A stretch of 64,000 nucleotides of DNA from Streptomyces caatingaensis (lineage in GTDB: Bacteria > Actinomycetota > Actinomycetes > Streptomycetales > Streptomycetaceae): NCBI RefSeq assembly GCF_001187435.1, contig NZ_LFXA01000003.1, forward strand, positions 168,632 through 232,631. Direction: 5' to 3'. Under the pieces are notes generated by a model, which was not told where the DNA came from, did not search any database, and saw nothing but the letters and a program-made list of their open reading frames with translations. The position numbers and the translations under genes were made by a program. Numbering within the stretch: the stretch's first letter is position 1; each line of letters begins with the position of its first letter. Positions 45,273 to 55,129 of this stretch are shown in pieces.

Positions 45273-46388
45273 GTGAAGGTCAGTTCCTGGAACGAGTGGG
45301 ACCCGCTCAAGCACGTCATCGTCGGCCGGGCGGACGGCACCATGGTGCAGGCGCCCGAGCCGGCCGTGTTCCGCGACTGGCCGCGGGAGGGCTTCCCCCG
45401 CGGCACGTACGGGCCCCTGCCCGCGGACATGACGGACGCGGCCAACGCCCAGTTGGACGCCTTCGCCCGCGTCCTCGAAGGCCGGGGCATCCGGGTCGAC
45501 CGGCCCCGGCCGCTGGACTTCGGCCGGCCGGTCGCCACCCCCGAGTGGACGCAGCCGAGCATGTTCGGCGCCATGCCGGTCCGGGACGTCCTGGTGACGA
45601 TCGGCAACGAACTGCTGGAGGCGACGATGTCCTTCCGCAGCCGCTGGTTCGAGTACCTGGCCCACCGGCCGCTGATCGAGTCGTACTTCCGCGCCGACCC
45701 CGCCATGCGCTGGGAGGCCGCCCCCAAACCCCGGCTGACGGACGCCTCCTACCACGAGGGTTTCTGGGACGCCTACGACGCGCTGCCGCCCGAGGAGCGG
45801 GTCGCGCGCGCCGTACGCGGCGAGCTGCTCCTGACGGAGGCCGAGCCGCTCTTCGACGCCGCCGACATCGCCCGCTGCGGCAAGGACCTGTTCGTGCAGC
45901 GGTCGCTGGCCACGAACCGGGCGGGGATCCGCTGGCTGCGGCAGCACCTGCCCCAACACCGGGTTCACGAGGTGGTGTTCGGCAACGCGCACCCGATGCA
46001 CATCGACGCCACCTGGGTGCCGCTGCGTCCCGGGCTCGTCCTGCACTGTGCCGAACGCCCCGCCGAGGCAGAGTTGTTGGACCACTTCAAGGCCAACGAC
46101 TGGCAGGTCGTCCAGGCCGCCGAACCCCGGCGGGCGGCCGCGCCGCCGCTGTCCGCCTGCAGCCGCTGGCTCTCGATGAACGTCCTGGTCCTGGACCCCG
46201 GGACGGTCTGCGTGGAGGCGAGCGAGACCGCCCAGATCGAACAACTGGGCGCGCTCGGCTTCGAGGTCGTCCCGGTCCCGTTCTGGGACGTGGCCCCCTT
46301 CGGCGGCGGACTGCACTGCGCCACACTCGACATCCACCGCGAAGGGGGCATGGAGGACTGGTTCCCCCGGCGCACCGGCAGCTTCTGA
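45273..46388 (+). CDS. Amidinotransferase (glycine/inosamine amidinotransferase family)
   Basis: A 371-residue enzyme of the GATM/StrB1 group, which moves the amidino group of arginine to an amine acceptor through a cysteine intermediate. The N-terminus (SSWNEWDPLKHVIVG) is the usual opening of the family. The His of the catalytic pair is in NAHPMHIDATWVPL (about 245), and the nucleophile is the Cys of GGGLHCATLDIHR (about 350). Length is normal. The GTG start follows GGGAGG at about five bases. It lies downstream of the ATP-grasp/decarboxylase gene on the same strand, separated by the opposite-strand secreted gene, so it has its own promoter in the 206-base divergent gap. An amine made by the neighbouring decarboxylases would be a natural acceptor; this is inference. 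Confidence 0.87.
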   Translation: MKVSSWNEWDPLKHVIVGRADGTMVQAPEPAVFRDWPREGFPRGTYGPLPADMTDAANAQLDAFARVLEGRGIRVDRPRPLDFGRPVATPEWTQPSMFGAMPVRDVLVTIGNELLEATMSFRSRWFEYLAHRPLIESYFRADPAMRWEAAPKPRLTDASYHEGFWDAYDALPPEERVARAVRGELLLTEAEPLFDAADIARCGKDLFVQRSLATNRAGIRWLRQHLPQHRVHEVVFGNAHPMHIDATWVPLRPGLVLHCAERPAEAELLDHFKANDWQVVQAAEPRRAAAPPLSACSRWLSMNVLVLDPGTVCVEASETAQIEQLGALGFEVVPVPFWDVAPFGGGLHCATLDIHREGGMEDWFPRRTGSF

Positions 46389-46395
46389 CGTCCCG

Positions 46396-46773
46396 TCAGT
46401 GACCGTGCTCGATGTCCTCGGTGGTGCAGGTCGACTCGGCGAACACGCCGCCGTTGGGGTTGCCGCAGTTGTTGCTGTGGCCCGTCGCGTTCCAGGAGGC
46501 GACGTTGGACGCCGGCCCGCCGGTGACGCGCTCGCCGCCCGGCCGTTCACCGCCCCGGTGGACGTGCCGGGCCCCGCACGCCGACTTCACGCCGACGCCG
46601 GCGATGGGGGCCCCGCACTGGTTGGCGTGTCCCGTGCTGCTACTGCTGCCGACCACCGACAGGACACTGCCCACGATCTCCTCGCCTCCGCTCGCCGAGG
46701 CCGCGCTCGCGCCGCCGCAGACGGTGATCGCCGACAGTGCCAGCGCGGCCAGGACCCTGGAGCCACGAATCAT
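46396..46773 (-). CDS. Small secreted protein with two cysteine-containing repeats
   Basis: A 125-residue secreted protein. The signal peptide is MIRGSRVLAALALSAITV, with cleavage near ASAASASGG. The mature part holds two copies of one motif about 50 residues apart, TGHANQCGAP...SAC and TGHSNNCGNP...STC. Both read TGHxNxCGxP, then GV, then S-x-C. Each repeat could close one disulfide. Small secreted Streptomyces proteins with paired Cys often act at the cell surface or in aerial growth, but this is not a recognisable chaplin. A Shine-Dalgarno GGAAGAGG precedes the ATG. The stop lies only seven bases from the convergent amidinotransferase stop. Confidence 0.6.
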   Translation of the reverse strand: MIRGSRVLAALALSAITVCGGASAASASGGEEIVGSVLSVVGSSSSTGHANQCGAPIAGVGVKSACGARHVHRGGERPGGERVTGGPASNVASWNATGHSNNCGNPNGGVFAESTCTTEDIEHGH

Positions 46774-46884
46774 GAACGACCGACCTCTTCCCGGTCGTGC
46801 GCCCCTCCGGGCGCGGACCGCCCGCGCGGTCCGCTTGCACTAACCTCCGACGATCGGAAAGGACACGCCGCTCTCCCGCGCCTC

Positions 46885-48606
46885 CTACGGCGCCATCTCG
46901 TACGCCCCCGACAGCGCCTCCACCCGCTCCCACACGCGCGCCGAGCGGGCCGCGTCGACGACCGGGCGGCGCACCGCGCCCAGCGCCCAGGACTGCTGCT
47001 CCTCGGTGGCCGAGTCCTTGCCGTGCAGTTCGACGGCGTGGGCGGAGAAGTCGCGGACGAGCACGGCGAACAGCTCGTCGAGCACGTCGTCGTCCGTCCC
47101 CGTCAGGGCGGCCTGTTCCAGGATCAGCTGCCCGTGCACGACGAGGGCGAACAGCTGCCCGACGGCCAGCAGCAGGTCGAGGTCGCGGCTCTGCTCCTCG
47201 TCGGGGGCGGCCGTGGTGACGAACCGGCAGAGGGCGTCGGCCTGTTCGCGGAAGCGGGCGACGTTCGCCAGGTGGGCATGGCCGTCGTAGGCGGGGCGCC
47301 AGTCGTGGAAGCGCACCGAGCCCAGGCCGCGGGCCGGGCCCTGCCGGAAGAGGAACGCGTCGTCGGCCGCGTCGAGCCGCGTCGGCACGGGCGGGTGGTC
47401 GACGGGGGCCAGCAGGTGGTTGCCCATGAACTTCAGGATGAGCGCGAGGTTGACGTGGACCGTGCCCTCCAGCTTCGGCAGGCCGCGGATCTCGCTCCCG
47501 GCCTGGGCGAAGTAGGTGTCCTTCTCGAAGCCCTTGGCCGCGATAACGTCCCACAGGAGGTCGATGACCTTCTCGCCCTCGGTGGTCACCTTCATCTTCG
47601 TCATGGGGTTGAAGAGCAGGTAACGGCGGTCGTCGGGGCCGGCGGTGCGGAAGTAGTCGACGGCGCGGTCGCTGAAGAGCTTCATGCCGACGAGGCGGAC
47701 GTAGGCGTCGGTCAGCTCGCGCCGCACGTGCGGGAAGGCGGTGACCGGGCGGCCGTAGAGGATCCGGTTGTGGGCGTGGGTGACGGCCTCGTACATCGCG
47801 TGCTCGCAGATGCCGATGGAGGCGGTGCACAGGTTGAACTTGCCGACGTTGACGGTGTTGAGGGCGGCGTCGAAGGCGGCGCGTCCGGTGTGCAGGACGT
47901 CCTCTGCGCGGACCGGGTAGTCGGCCAGCCGGAACTCGCTGACGTACTTGGAGGAGTCGACCACGTTCTTCACCAGGTGGTACGCCTCGTGGCGGCTGTC
48001 GGCGGCGAAGAAGACGTAGCCGTCGGGGCCCTCGACGTCGGTGCGGCGGCCGAAGACGGAGACGAGGCCGGCGGCGTTGCCGTTGCCGATGTAGTACTTG
48101 GAGCCGGTGGCCCGGAAGCCGCCGGCGCCGTCGGGCTCCAGCAGCATGTCGGTCGAGTAGATGTCGGCGCCGTGGGTCTTCTCCGACAGGCCGAAGGCGA
48201 ACACCTCGCCCTCGTCGAGGAGTCGGGCGGCGCGGGCGCGGGCGGCGGCGTTGTCGCTCTGCCAGACCGGGCCGAGGCCGAGGATGGTGACCTGCCAGGC
48301 GTACCAGTAGTCGAGGCCGTAGAAGCCGAATATCTCGTTGAGGGCGGCGATGCGGGCGGTGTCCCAGCGCTTGTCCGGGTGGCCGGAGGCGGCGGAGGCC
48401 GGGGTGAGGAAGGTCGCGAACAGCCCTTCCTTCGCGGAGAATTCGAGGAAGTCCGCCAGCCAGGCACGGGAGCGGTAGTCCTCGACCAGCCTGCGCTTTC
48501 CGCGGCTCTCGAACCAGTCGACGGTGGCGCGCAGCAGCCTGCGGGTCTCGGGGTCAAAGTGCGCCGGGTCGTAGGTGCGCGGGTTGAAGAGCAGCGGGTC
48601 GGCCAT
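46885..48606 (-). CDS. Acyl-CoA dehydrogenase family flavoprotein
   Basis: A 573-residue FAD enzyme. The N-terminal helical domain (about 1-130) is followed by a beta-domain with LSEKTHGADIYSTDMLL (about 140-156), which corresponds to the FAD-contacting LTEP(x)GSD segment, and GSKYYIGNGNAAGLV. The C-terminal helical domain includes NVGKFNLCTASIGICEHAMYEA. It is longer than standard 380-residue acyl-CoA dehydrogenases and resembles the large 550-600 residue subgroup. The substrate is not evident. It is transcribed right after the PadR gene, 45 bases downstream, so the two form one operon that PadR probably represses. An aromatic or fatty-acid-derived CoA ester is a plausible substrate class. 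Confidence 0.85.
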   Translation of the reverse strand: MADPLLFNPRTYDPAHFDPETRRLLRATVDWFESRGKRRLVEDYRSRAWLADFLEFSAKEGLFATFLTPASAASGHPDKRWDTARIAALNEIFGFYGLDYWYAWQVTILGLGPVWQSDNAAARARAARLLDEGEVFAFGLSEKTHGADIYSTDMLLEPDGAGGFRATGSKYYIGNGNAAGLVSVFGRRTDVEGPDGYVFFAADSRHEAYHLVKNVVDSSKYVSEFRLADYPVRAEDVLHTGRAAFDAALNTVNVGKFNLCTASIGICEHAMYEAVTHAHNRILYGRPVTAFPHVRRELTDAYVRLVGMKLFSDRAVDYFRTAGPDDRRYLLFNPMTKMKVTTEGEKVIDLLWDVIAAKGFEKDTYFAQAGSEIRGLPKLEGTVHVNLALILKFMGNHLLAPVDHPPVPTRLDAADDAFLFRQGPARGLGSVRFHDWRPAYDGHAHLANVARFREQADALCRFVTTAAPDEEQSRDLDLLLAVGQLFALVVHGQLILEQAALTGTDDDVLDELFAVLVRDFSAHAVELHGKDSATEEQQSWALGAVRRPVVDAARSARVWERVEALSGAYEMAP

Positions 48607-48651
48607 GGTGGACCGCCTTTCCGGTACGGGGTGGGAGGCGAAGAAGGGCGT

Positions 48652-49200
48652 TCAGCTGATCCGGTGGAGGGTGGCGAGGACGTCGTCCAGCCAGGCGAGC
48701 GTCATGCGCTCGTACGCGATGCCGCCGCGCAGCACCACGTGCTGCAGCTCCCCCATGGCGTCCTGCCGTCCGGGGGCGCCGGGCCCGGTGAAGTCGCGTT
48801 CCTCGCCGGCGAGGTAGTGCGCCAGCCGTGCGGCGTGCACCTGGCGGTAGCGCTCGACCTCGCGCAGGAGGGCGGTCCGGTCGCCGAAGGCCGCCCCGCG
48901 GATCTTGACGGCGAGGTCGTGCCGGACGCTCTCGGGCTCGATCGGCTCGTGCAGCCAGGCCGAGAGCGCGGCCCGTCCGGCCTCCGACACCGCATAGTGC
49001 CGCTTGTCCGGCCGGCCCCGCTGGGCGACCTCGCGCGCGGTGACCCACCCCTCCCGCTCCATCCTCTTGAGGACGCGGTAGATCTGCTGGTGGGTGGCGG
49101 TCCAGAAGTAGCCGATGGACCGGTCGAACCGCCGGGCGAGCTCGTAGCCGGAGCCCGGCTTCTCCAGCAGGGAGACGAGGATCGCGTGGTCGAGCGCCAT
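48652..49200 (-). CDS. PadR-family transcriptional repressor
   Basis: A 182-residue regulator. The N-terminal winged helix (about 1-85) has the PadR hallmarks LVSLLEKPGSGYELARRF, the recognition region HQQIYRVLKRMEREGWV, and wing RGRPDKRHYAVSEAGR. A helical dimerisation tail of the PadR-s2 type follows. The ATG is the only sensible start, just after a 20-bp dyad in the promoter. It sits directly upstream of and in operon with the acyl-CoA dehydrogenase gene, divergent from nothing close (PPK2 converges from the other side). PadR proteins are usually repressors released by phenolic or other small ligands. Autoregulation is likely from the dyad position. Confidence 0.88.
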   Translation of the reverse strand: MALDHAILVSLLEKPGSGYELARRFDRSIGYFWTATHQQIYRVLKRMEREGWVTAREVAQRGRPDKRHYAVSEAGRAALSAWLHEPIEPESVRHDLAVKIRGAAFGDRTALLREVERYRQVHAARLAHYLAGEERDFTGPGAPGRQDAMGELQHVVLRGGIAYERMTLAWLDDVLATLHRIS

Positions 49201-49212
49201 GCGACGGATCCT

Positions 49213-49232
49213 CTATGCAACTCGTTTCATAG
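49213..49232. promoter_or_regulatory. Near-perfect dyad, predicted PadR operator
   Basis: CTATGcAACtcGTTtCATAG is a 20-bp near-palindrome: nine of ten positions in each half pair. It lies 13-32 bases upstream of the padR start codon and is distinctly A/T-rich compared with its surroundings. It fits the ATG...CAT-type dyads bound by PadR proteins and would overlap the promoter. Confidence 0.7.
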
Positions 49233-49262
49233 GCAAGGGTGCCCAGGGCGGTGAGACGCGGC

Positions 49263-50075
49263 TCACTCGGCGAGCCCGGCGGCGTGGTCCGGCACGTACC
49301 TCTGGGTGTCCCGGGGCGGCCGCCGGTAGCCCGTGGACGGCGGGCGGGGCGGGAGTTCGAGGGCGGGCCGCGGCGGCTCGTGGTACGGGACCGTCGAGAG
49401 CAGGTGGGCGATCATGTTGATGCGGGCGGCCCGCTTGTCGTCGCTCTCCACGACGTACCAGGGCGCCTCGGGCGTGTCGGTGAGCGCGAACATCTCGTCC
49501 TTGGCCCGGGAGTACGCCTCCCAGCGGGTGAGGGACTCCAGGTCCGTCGCCGACAGCTTCCAGCGCCGCACCGGATCCTCCAGCCGTTTGCGGAAGCGCC
49601 GTTCCTGGACCTCGTCGCTGACCGAGAACCAGTACTTGCGCAGCAGGACGCCGTCCTCGACCAGGAGCCGTTCGAAGACGGGGCACTGGCGCAGGAACCG
49701 GGCGTGCTCCTCCGGCGTGCAGTAGCCCATGACGTGCTCGACGCCGGCGCGGTTGTACCAGCTGCGGTCGAAGAGGACGATCTCGCCGGCGGCCGGGAGG
49801 TGCTCCACGTAGCGCTGGAAGTACCACTGGGTGCGCTCCCGTTCGGTCGGGACCGGCAGGGCGACGGTCCGTGCCGCGCGCGGGTTCAGCCGCTCGGTCA
49901 CCCGCTTGATCACCCCGCCCTTGCCGGCCGCGTCCCGCCCCTCGAAGACCACGACGAGCCGCGCGCCCTCGGCGCGAGCCCACTCCTGGAGCTTGACCAG
50001 CTCGGTCTGGAGGCGCCGCAGCTCCTTCTCGTAGACCCGCCGCGGCGGGCGGCGCGGCCCGCTGTCCTCGGTCAC
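49263..50075 (-). CDS. ppk2: Polyphosphate kinase 2 (PPK2)
   Basis: A 270-residue cytosolic kinase. Walker A is [11 protein letters not shown] (about 45), the Walker B/lid segments are [17 protein letters not shown] (about 100-117), and the family motif [15 protein letters not shown] follows (about 150). PPK2 enzymes transfer phosphate between polyphosphate and nucleoside mono- or diphosphates. The exact class (ADP/GDP or AMP acceptor) cannot be settled here. The GTG start at 50075 is preferred because GGGAGGAG lies eight bases upstream; the frame stays open further upstream into the divergent promoter region without a good signal. It is divergent from the oxoprolinase gene. Confidence 0.88.
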   Translation of the reverse strand: MTEDSGPRRPPRRVYEKELRRLQTELVKLQEWARAEGARLVVVFEGRDAAGKGGVIKRVTERLNPRAARTVALPVPTERERTQWYFQRYVEHLPAAGEIVLFDRSWYNRAGVEHVMGYCTPEEHARFLRQCPVFERLLVEDGVLLRKYWFSVSDEVQERRFRKRLEDPVRRWKLSATDLESLTRWEAYSRAKDEMFALTDTPEAPWYVVESDDKRAARINMIAHLLSTVPYHEPPRPALELPPRPPSTGYRRPPRDTQRYVPDHAAGLAE

Positions 50076-50238
50076 CGGCGTCTCCTCCCGTACGGTCCCG
50101 ACGCTACGCGGCCGGGCCGTCCGCGCCACCGCCCCGGGCCCGAACGGCGCAACGCCCCCTCCCGAGGCCCGCCGGTGCGCCGCGCGCGGCCCCGTCCGGG
50201 CCAAGCTGAGGACGCACCGACGGCGGGAAGGGGACGGC

Positions 50239-53200
50239 ATGGCGCGCGGCTGGCAGTTCTGGGTGGACCGGGGCGGGACCTTCACCGACATCGTCGCCCG
50301 GCGCCCGGACGGCCGCCTGCTGACCCACAAGCTGCTCTCCGAGGACCCCGCGCGCTACGAGGACGCCGCCGTCGAGGGCATCCGCAGGCTGCTCGGCCTG
50401 CGCGAGGGCGGGGAACCGCCGCCCGGCGCGGTCGAGACGGTGCGCATGGGCACGACGGTCGCCACCAACGCCCTGCTGGAGCGCCGGGGCGAACGCACCG
50501 CCCTGGTGATCACCCGCGGGTTCCGCGACGCCCTGCGCATCGCCTACCAGGACCGGCCGCGGCTCTTCGACCGGGAGATCGTCCTGCCGGAGGTGCTGTA
50601 CGAGCGGGTGGTGGAGGTGTCCGAGCGGGTCACGGCCGACGGCGAGGTCCTGTGCCCGCCCGACCTCGACCGCCTCGCCGGAGACCTGCGGCGCGCCCAC
50701 GACGAGGGCGTGCGGGCCGTCGCGGTGGTGTGCCTGCACAGCCCGCTGCACCCGGCGCACGAGGAGGCGGTCGGGGAGCTGGCCCGGCGCACCGGCTTCC
50801 CGCAGGTGTCGCTGTCGAGCGAGGCCGGCCGGCTGCTGAAGCTGGTGCCGCGGGGCGACACGGCCGTCGTGGACGCCTACCTCTCCCCCGTGCTGCGCCG
50901 CTACGTGGGGCGGGTGGCGGACCGGCTGCCGGGGGTGCGGCTGATGTTCATGCAGTCCAACGGGGGGCTGGCCGAGGCCGGTCACTTCCGCGGCAAGGAC
51001 GCCGTCCTGTCCGGTCCGGCGGGCGGCATCGTCGGCATGGCCCGCATGGCGCGCCTCGCGGGTTTCGAGAAGGTGGTGGGCTTCGACATGGGCGGCACCT
51101 CGACGGACGTGTCGCACTTCGCGGGCGCCTTCGAGCGGGTGGTGACCTCCCGGGTGGCCGGGGTCCGGCTGCAGGCGCCCATGCTCGACATCCACACCGT
51201 CGCCGCGGGCGGCGGTTCCGTCCTGCACTTCGACGGGGGCCGCTACCGCGTGGGCCCCGACTCGGCGGGGGCCCGGCCCGGCCCCGCCTGCTACCGCGGC
51301 GGCGGCCCGCTGACCGTCACGGACGCGAACGTGATGCTCGGCCGCATCCAACCGGGCTTCTTTCCCCGGGTGTTCGGGCCGCGGGGGGACGAGCCCCTGG
51401 ACGGCGGCATCGTCCGCCGCCGTTTCGCGGAGCTGGCCGACGAGATCCGCGCCCGCACCGGCGACCGGCGCTCCCCCGAGGAGGTCGCCGAGGGGTTCCT
51501 GCGGGTGGCCGTGGCGAACATGGCGGCGGCGGTGAAGCGGATCTCCGTGCAGAAGGGCCGTGACGTCACCGAGTACGCGCTGGCCACCTTCGGCGGCGCG
51601 GGCGGCCAGCACGCCTGCGCCGTCGCGGACCTGCTGGGCGTCCGCACCGTCCTCGTACCGCCCATGGCGGGGGTGCTGTCCGCGCTGGGCATCGGCCTGG
51701 CCGACACCACGACCCTGCGGGAGCGGCCGGTGGAACTCCCCCTGGACGGGGGGAACATGGACCATGTCCATTCCGTGGCACGGGAGTTGGAGGACGAGGC
51801 CCGTTCCGTGCTCCGCGACGAGGACGTGCCGGACGAGCGCGTGCGGGTCGCCCACCGCGCCCGGCTGCGCTACGACGGCACGGACACCGCCGTGACCGTG
51901 GCGCTGGGCGGAGAGCGGGCCATGCGGGAGGAGTTCGAGGCGACGCACCGGGCGATGTACTCGTTCCTCCTCGAACGGCCCGTCGTGGTCGAGGCGTTGT
52001 CGGTCGAGGCCACCGGCCTCACCGAGCAGCCGGACCTCGGCCCGCCCGCCGTGGCCGACGCCCCGGCCGGGCCCGCCACCGCCCGGCTCCACACCGAGGG
52101 CGCGTGGCGGGACGTCCCGCTGCGGGAGCGCGGGCACCTGCGCCCCGGCACGGAGGTGCGAGGACCGGCGGTCATCACCGAGGCCGACGCGACGACGGTG
52201 GTGGAGCCCGGCTGGCGGGCCCGCGTGACGGACGCCGGGCACCTGCTGGTCGAGCGCGCGGCGCCGCCGCCGGGGGCGGACGTGGGAACCCGGGCCGACC
52301 CGGTCATGCTGGAGATCTTCAACAGCCTGTTCGTGTCGGTCGCCGAGCAGATGGGGGCCCGGCTGGCGGCGACCGCCCAGTCGGTGAACATCAAGGAACG
52401 GCTGGACTTCTCCTGCGCGTTGTTCGACCCCGAGGGCGGCCTCGTCGCCAACGCCCCGCACATCCCCGTCCACTTGGGCTCGATGGGGACCGCCGTCCGA
52501 GAGGTCGTCCGCCGCCGGGCGGGCACGATGCGGCCCGGCGAGTCGTACGCCGTCAACGACCCCTACCACGGCGGCACCCACCTGCCCGACGTCACCGTCG
52601 TCACCCCCGTCTTCGACGAGCGGGACGGGGCCGGGGATCCGGAGATCCTGTTCTTCGTCGCCTCCCGGGGCCACCACGCGGAGATCGGCGGGCTGACGCC
52701 CGGCTCCATGCCGGCCGGCAGCCGCGCGATCGAGGAGGAGGGCGTGCTCTTCGACAACTGGCTGCTGGTCGAGGACGGCCGGTTCCGCGAGGCGGAGACC
52801 CGCCGGCTGCTGACCTCGGCCCCGTACCCGTCCCGGGCCCCGGACACCAACCTGGCCGACCTGCGGGCCCAGATCGCCGCCAACCGCAAGGGCGTCGACG
52901 AAGTCGCGGCGATGATCGGGCACTTCGGCCTCGACGTCGTCCAGGCGTACATGCGCCACGTCCAGGACAACGCCGAGGAGGCCGTCCGCCGCGCCGTCGG
53001 CCGCCTCTCCGACGGCGCGTACCGCTACGAGACCGACTCCGGCGCGGTGATCGCCGTCCGCGTGCGGGTGGACCGCGCCCGGCGGTCGGCCGTCATCGAC
53101 TTCACCGGCACCTCCCCGCAGTCGGCGACGAACCTCAACGCGCCCACGGCCGTGGTGTACGCGGCGGTGCTCTACGTCTTCCGCACGCTCATCGACGAGG

Positions 53201-53844
53201 ACATCCCCCTCAACGACGGCTGCCTGCGCCCCCTGGACATCGTCGTGCCCCCCGGCTCGATGCTCGCGCCGCGCCACCCCGCGGCCGTCGTCGCCGGCAA
53301 CGTCGAGACCTCCCAGGCCGTCGTCGGCGCGCTCTACGCCGCGCTCGGCGCCCAGGCGGAGGGCAGCGGCACGATGAACAACGTCACCTTCGGCAACGAA
53401 CGCCACCAGTACTACGAGACCGTCGCCTCCGGCGCCGGCGCCGGCCCGGACTTCGACGGCGCCTCCGCCGTGCAGACCCACATGACCAACTCCCGGCTCA
53501 CCGACCCGGAGGTACTGGAGTTGCGACTGCCCGTCGTGGTCGAGGAGTTCGCCGTCCGCCCCGGCAGCGGCGGCGCCGGCCGCCGGCGCGGCGGCGACGG
53601 CACCGTACGCCGGCTGCTCTTCCGCGAGCCGATGACGGTGAGCACCCTCTCCGGCCACCGGCGCGTCCCGCCCTACGGCATGGCGGGCGGCCGTCCGGGC
53701 GCCCTGGGGTCGAACCGCGTGGAGCGCGCCGACGGCGGCACCACGCCGCTGGCGGGCTGCGACTCGGCCGACGTGGCGCCCGGTGACGTCCTGGTCGTGG
53801 AGACCCCCGGCGGGGGCGGGTACGGCGAGCCCGCCGACGGCTGA
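50239..53844 (+). CDS. 5-Oxoprolinase/hydantoinase, fused A and B subunits
   Basis: A 1201-residue enzyme. The N-terminal half (1 to about 680) is the HyuA-type ATPase with phosphate-binding segments [13 protein letters not shown] (about 9-21) and [14 protein letters not shown] (about 280-293). The C-terminal half (about 690-1200) is the HyuB domain, with [15 protein letters not shown] (about 774) and the terminal [10 protein letters not shown]. Fused ATP-dependent 5-oxoprolinases of about 1200-1280 residues hydrolyse 5-oxo-L-proline to glutamate; hydantoinases share the fold and cannot be excluded. The ATG is preceded by GGAAGGGGA. No obvious partner genes are linked to it. Confidence 0.88.
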   Translation: MARGWQFWVDRGGTFTDIVARRPDGRLLTHKLLSEDPARYEDAAVEGIRRLLGLREGGEPPPGAVETVRMGTTVATNALLERRGERTALVITRGFRDALRIAYQDRPRLFDREIVLPEVLYERVVEVSERVTADGEVLCPPDLDRLAGDLRRAHDEGVRAVAVVCLHSPLHPAHEEAVGELARRTGFPQVSLSSEAGRLLKLVPRGDTAVVDAYLSPVLRRYVGRVADRLPGVRLMFMQSNGGLAEAGHFRGKDAVLSGPAGGIVGMARMARLAGFEKVVGFDMGGTSTDVSHFAGAFERVVTSRVAGVRLQAPMLDIHTVAAGGGSVLHFDGGRYRVGPDSAGARPGPACYRGGGPLTVTDANVMLGRIQPGFFPRVFGPRGDEPLDGGIVRRRFAELADEIRARTGDRRSPEEVAEGFLRVAVANMAAAVKRISVQKGRDVTEYALATFGGAGGQHACAVADLLGVRTVLVPPMAGVLSALGIGLADTTTLRERPVELPLDGGNMDHVHSVARELEDEARSVLRDEDVPDERVRVAHRARLRYDGTDTAVTVALGGERAMREEFEATHRAMYSFLLERPVVVEALSVEATGLTEQPDLGPPAVADAPAGPATARLHTEGAWRDVPLRERGHLRPGTEVRGPAVITEADATTVVEPGWRARVTDAGHLLVERAAPPPGADVGTRADPVMLEIFNSLFVSVAEQMGARLAATAQSVNIKERLDFSCALFDPEGGLVANAPHIPVHLGSMGTAVREVVRRRAGTMRPGESYAVNDPYHGGTHLPDVTVVTPVFDERDGAGDPEILFFVASRGHHAEIGGLTPGSMPAGSRAIEEEGVLFDNWLLVEDGRFREAETRRLLTSAPYPSRAPDTNLADLRAQIAANRKGVDEVAAMIGHFGLDVVQAYMRHVQDNAEEAVRRAVGRLSDGAYRYETDSGAVIAVRVRVDRARRSAVIDFTGTSPQSATNLNAPTAVVYAAVLYVFRTLIDEDIPLNDGCLRPLDIVVPPGSMLAPRHPAAVVAGNVETSQAVVGALYAALGAQAEGSGTMNNVTFGNERHQYYETVASGAGAGPDFDGASAVQTHMTNSRLTDPEVLELRLPVVVEEFAVRPGSGGAGRRRGGDGTVRRLLFREPMTVSTLSGHRRVPPYGMAGGRPGALGSNRVERADGGTTPLAGCDSADVAPGDVLVVETPGGGGYGEPADG

Positions 53845-54427
53845 CCGCCGCCCCATCGCGAACCTGCGCGCCCACGCCGGCGGGTCGACGAGCTCCGGCC
53901 GTCTCCTGGCCCGCGTCTCGGCCACCAGGCGGGTCGGCGTCGTGATCCCCGGCGGCAGCACCCGGCTCTCCACCTACGCCGGCACCCGCGCCAGCAGGAA
54001 CATACGCACCCCCGGCTGCGTGGTGCACGGGGTGCCGGCCGGTCGAGCGGTCCTACGGCGTCGCCGTCGCCTCCGGGGCAGGTGGCGCGTCTCGCGACAC
54101 CACGCACAGGCACAGGCATGTGCATACGTCCCTCCGCACCGGATCTTCTTCTGCCGGAGGTGGTGCGGCGCGCTGCCGACCCCTTTCAAGATGGCGACGG
54201 GCTGCCCTTCGCCCTCCCCGTCTCCCGGGCGATGCCCTGGCCGGGGCCGACGTCTCGCCGCGGGGCCGGGCGACGTGTGCGTCGAGGTCCGGGACGACGG
54301 GAGGGCTGTGCAACAGGCCGTGGGCCCCTGCGTGTCCTCGCTGATCCGCTGGGTGAGGCCGCCCGCCTCCACGGTGGGGACATGACCTGCACCGGCCAGT
54401 GCGCGCCCAAGTGGTCCTACGAGCCGG
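53845..54427. other. Intergenic region without a convincing gene
   Basis: About 580 bases between two convergent genes. Frames on both strands are open in part, but they carry no recognisable domain, signal peptide or ribosome-binding site. It could hold a decayed gene: the codon-position pattern near 53860-54050 is weakly gene-like. Confidence 0.45.
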
Positions 54428-55129
54428 TCATGGCCGACCGATACGGAGAAGTGCGGTGCCGACCGCGACCATCCAGAGGGAGAACAGCGACCAGGGCACC
54501 ATCGTCGCGAGGGCGCCGGGTGCCAGCTGCCCGGCTCCGGCCAGGATGACGAGGGTGCCGAGGGCACAGAGAGCGGCGATCGCGAAGGTCCACCAGGCGG
54601 CCCACGCCGGGAAGGCACGGGTCTGGAGGAACGCGGTCGCGGACGCGACGAGCAAGAAGGCCGCGTAGAGCTGGGCGAAGAGGTAAATCATCCAGGAGTT
54701 CTCGTAGGTGTAGTGGACGAGCGCGTCGGTGGAGGGGTGGCCGGTGGTCCCCGCGAAGGCATCGACCAGCCAAGGCGGGTTGGAGAGCTGCATGCTCACG
54801 GAGGTGGCGACGGCCGCGGGCGTCATGACCCGGAGGGCGATGGTCCGGCGGCCGTATGCCTCAAGGTAGGCGGTGAGGCCGGTGATCAGCCAGATCAGCA
54901 GCATGAGACCAGTGCCTGCGGCGAAGACCTGGAGGATGACGCCGGTGCGGTGCGCGGCGAACCACGCGGAGATCTCCGCACCACGGTCGCCCCAGGTCGG
55001 GTAGATCCCCGGGAAGTGATCGGCGACGAAGAAGAGCGCCAGGAGCATCAGGGGGAGGGCCAGGACGCCGGCCCAGCCGGAGTGCCGGATCTGCCGGGCC
55101 TGGTCAGGGGTCAGGGAGGGAGGTGTCAT
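54428..55129 (-). CDS. Integral membrane protein (DUF4386-like), second paralogue
   Basis: A 233-residue protein with about six hydrophobic segments: around 18-38 (GWAGVLALPLMLLALFFVAD), 63-90 (VILQVFAAGTGLMLLIWLIT), 95-115, 150-170, 175-200 and 205-228. It has the same length, topology and opening (RHSGWAGVLALP against RWAGLAGVIAFP) as the gene just upstream, so the two are tandem paralogues. Its ATG overlaps the TGA of the upstream gene (ATGA), which indicates translational coupling. Together with the flavin monooxygenase they form a three-gene operon. The function is unknown; no transport motif is apparent. It most resembles small DUF4386-type membrane proteins. Confidence 0.75.
   Translation of the reverse strand: MTPPSLTPDQARQIRHSGWAGVLALPLMLLALFFVADHFPGIYPTWGDRGAEISAWFAAHRTGVILQVFAAGTGLMLLIWLITGLTAYLEAYGRRTIALRVMTPAAVATSVSMQLSNPPWLVDAFAGTTGHPSTDALVHYTYENSWMIYLFAQLYAAFLLVASATAFLQTRAFPAWAAWWTFAIAALCALGTLVILAGAGQLAPGALATMVPWSLFSLWMVAVGTALLRIGRP

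Noticed and set aside
50104..53973. Very long open frame antisense to the oxoprolinase gene
   Set aside because: High GC keeps the antisense frame open. The translation is His/Gly/Ala/Arg-rich without domains, while the plus-strand frame has complete family motifs.
53783..54385. Frame overlapping the end of the oxoprolinase gene
   Set aside because: It starts inside the real gene, and its product has no recognisable domain. At most it is a decayed remnant.
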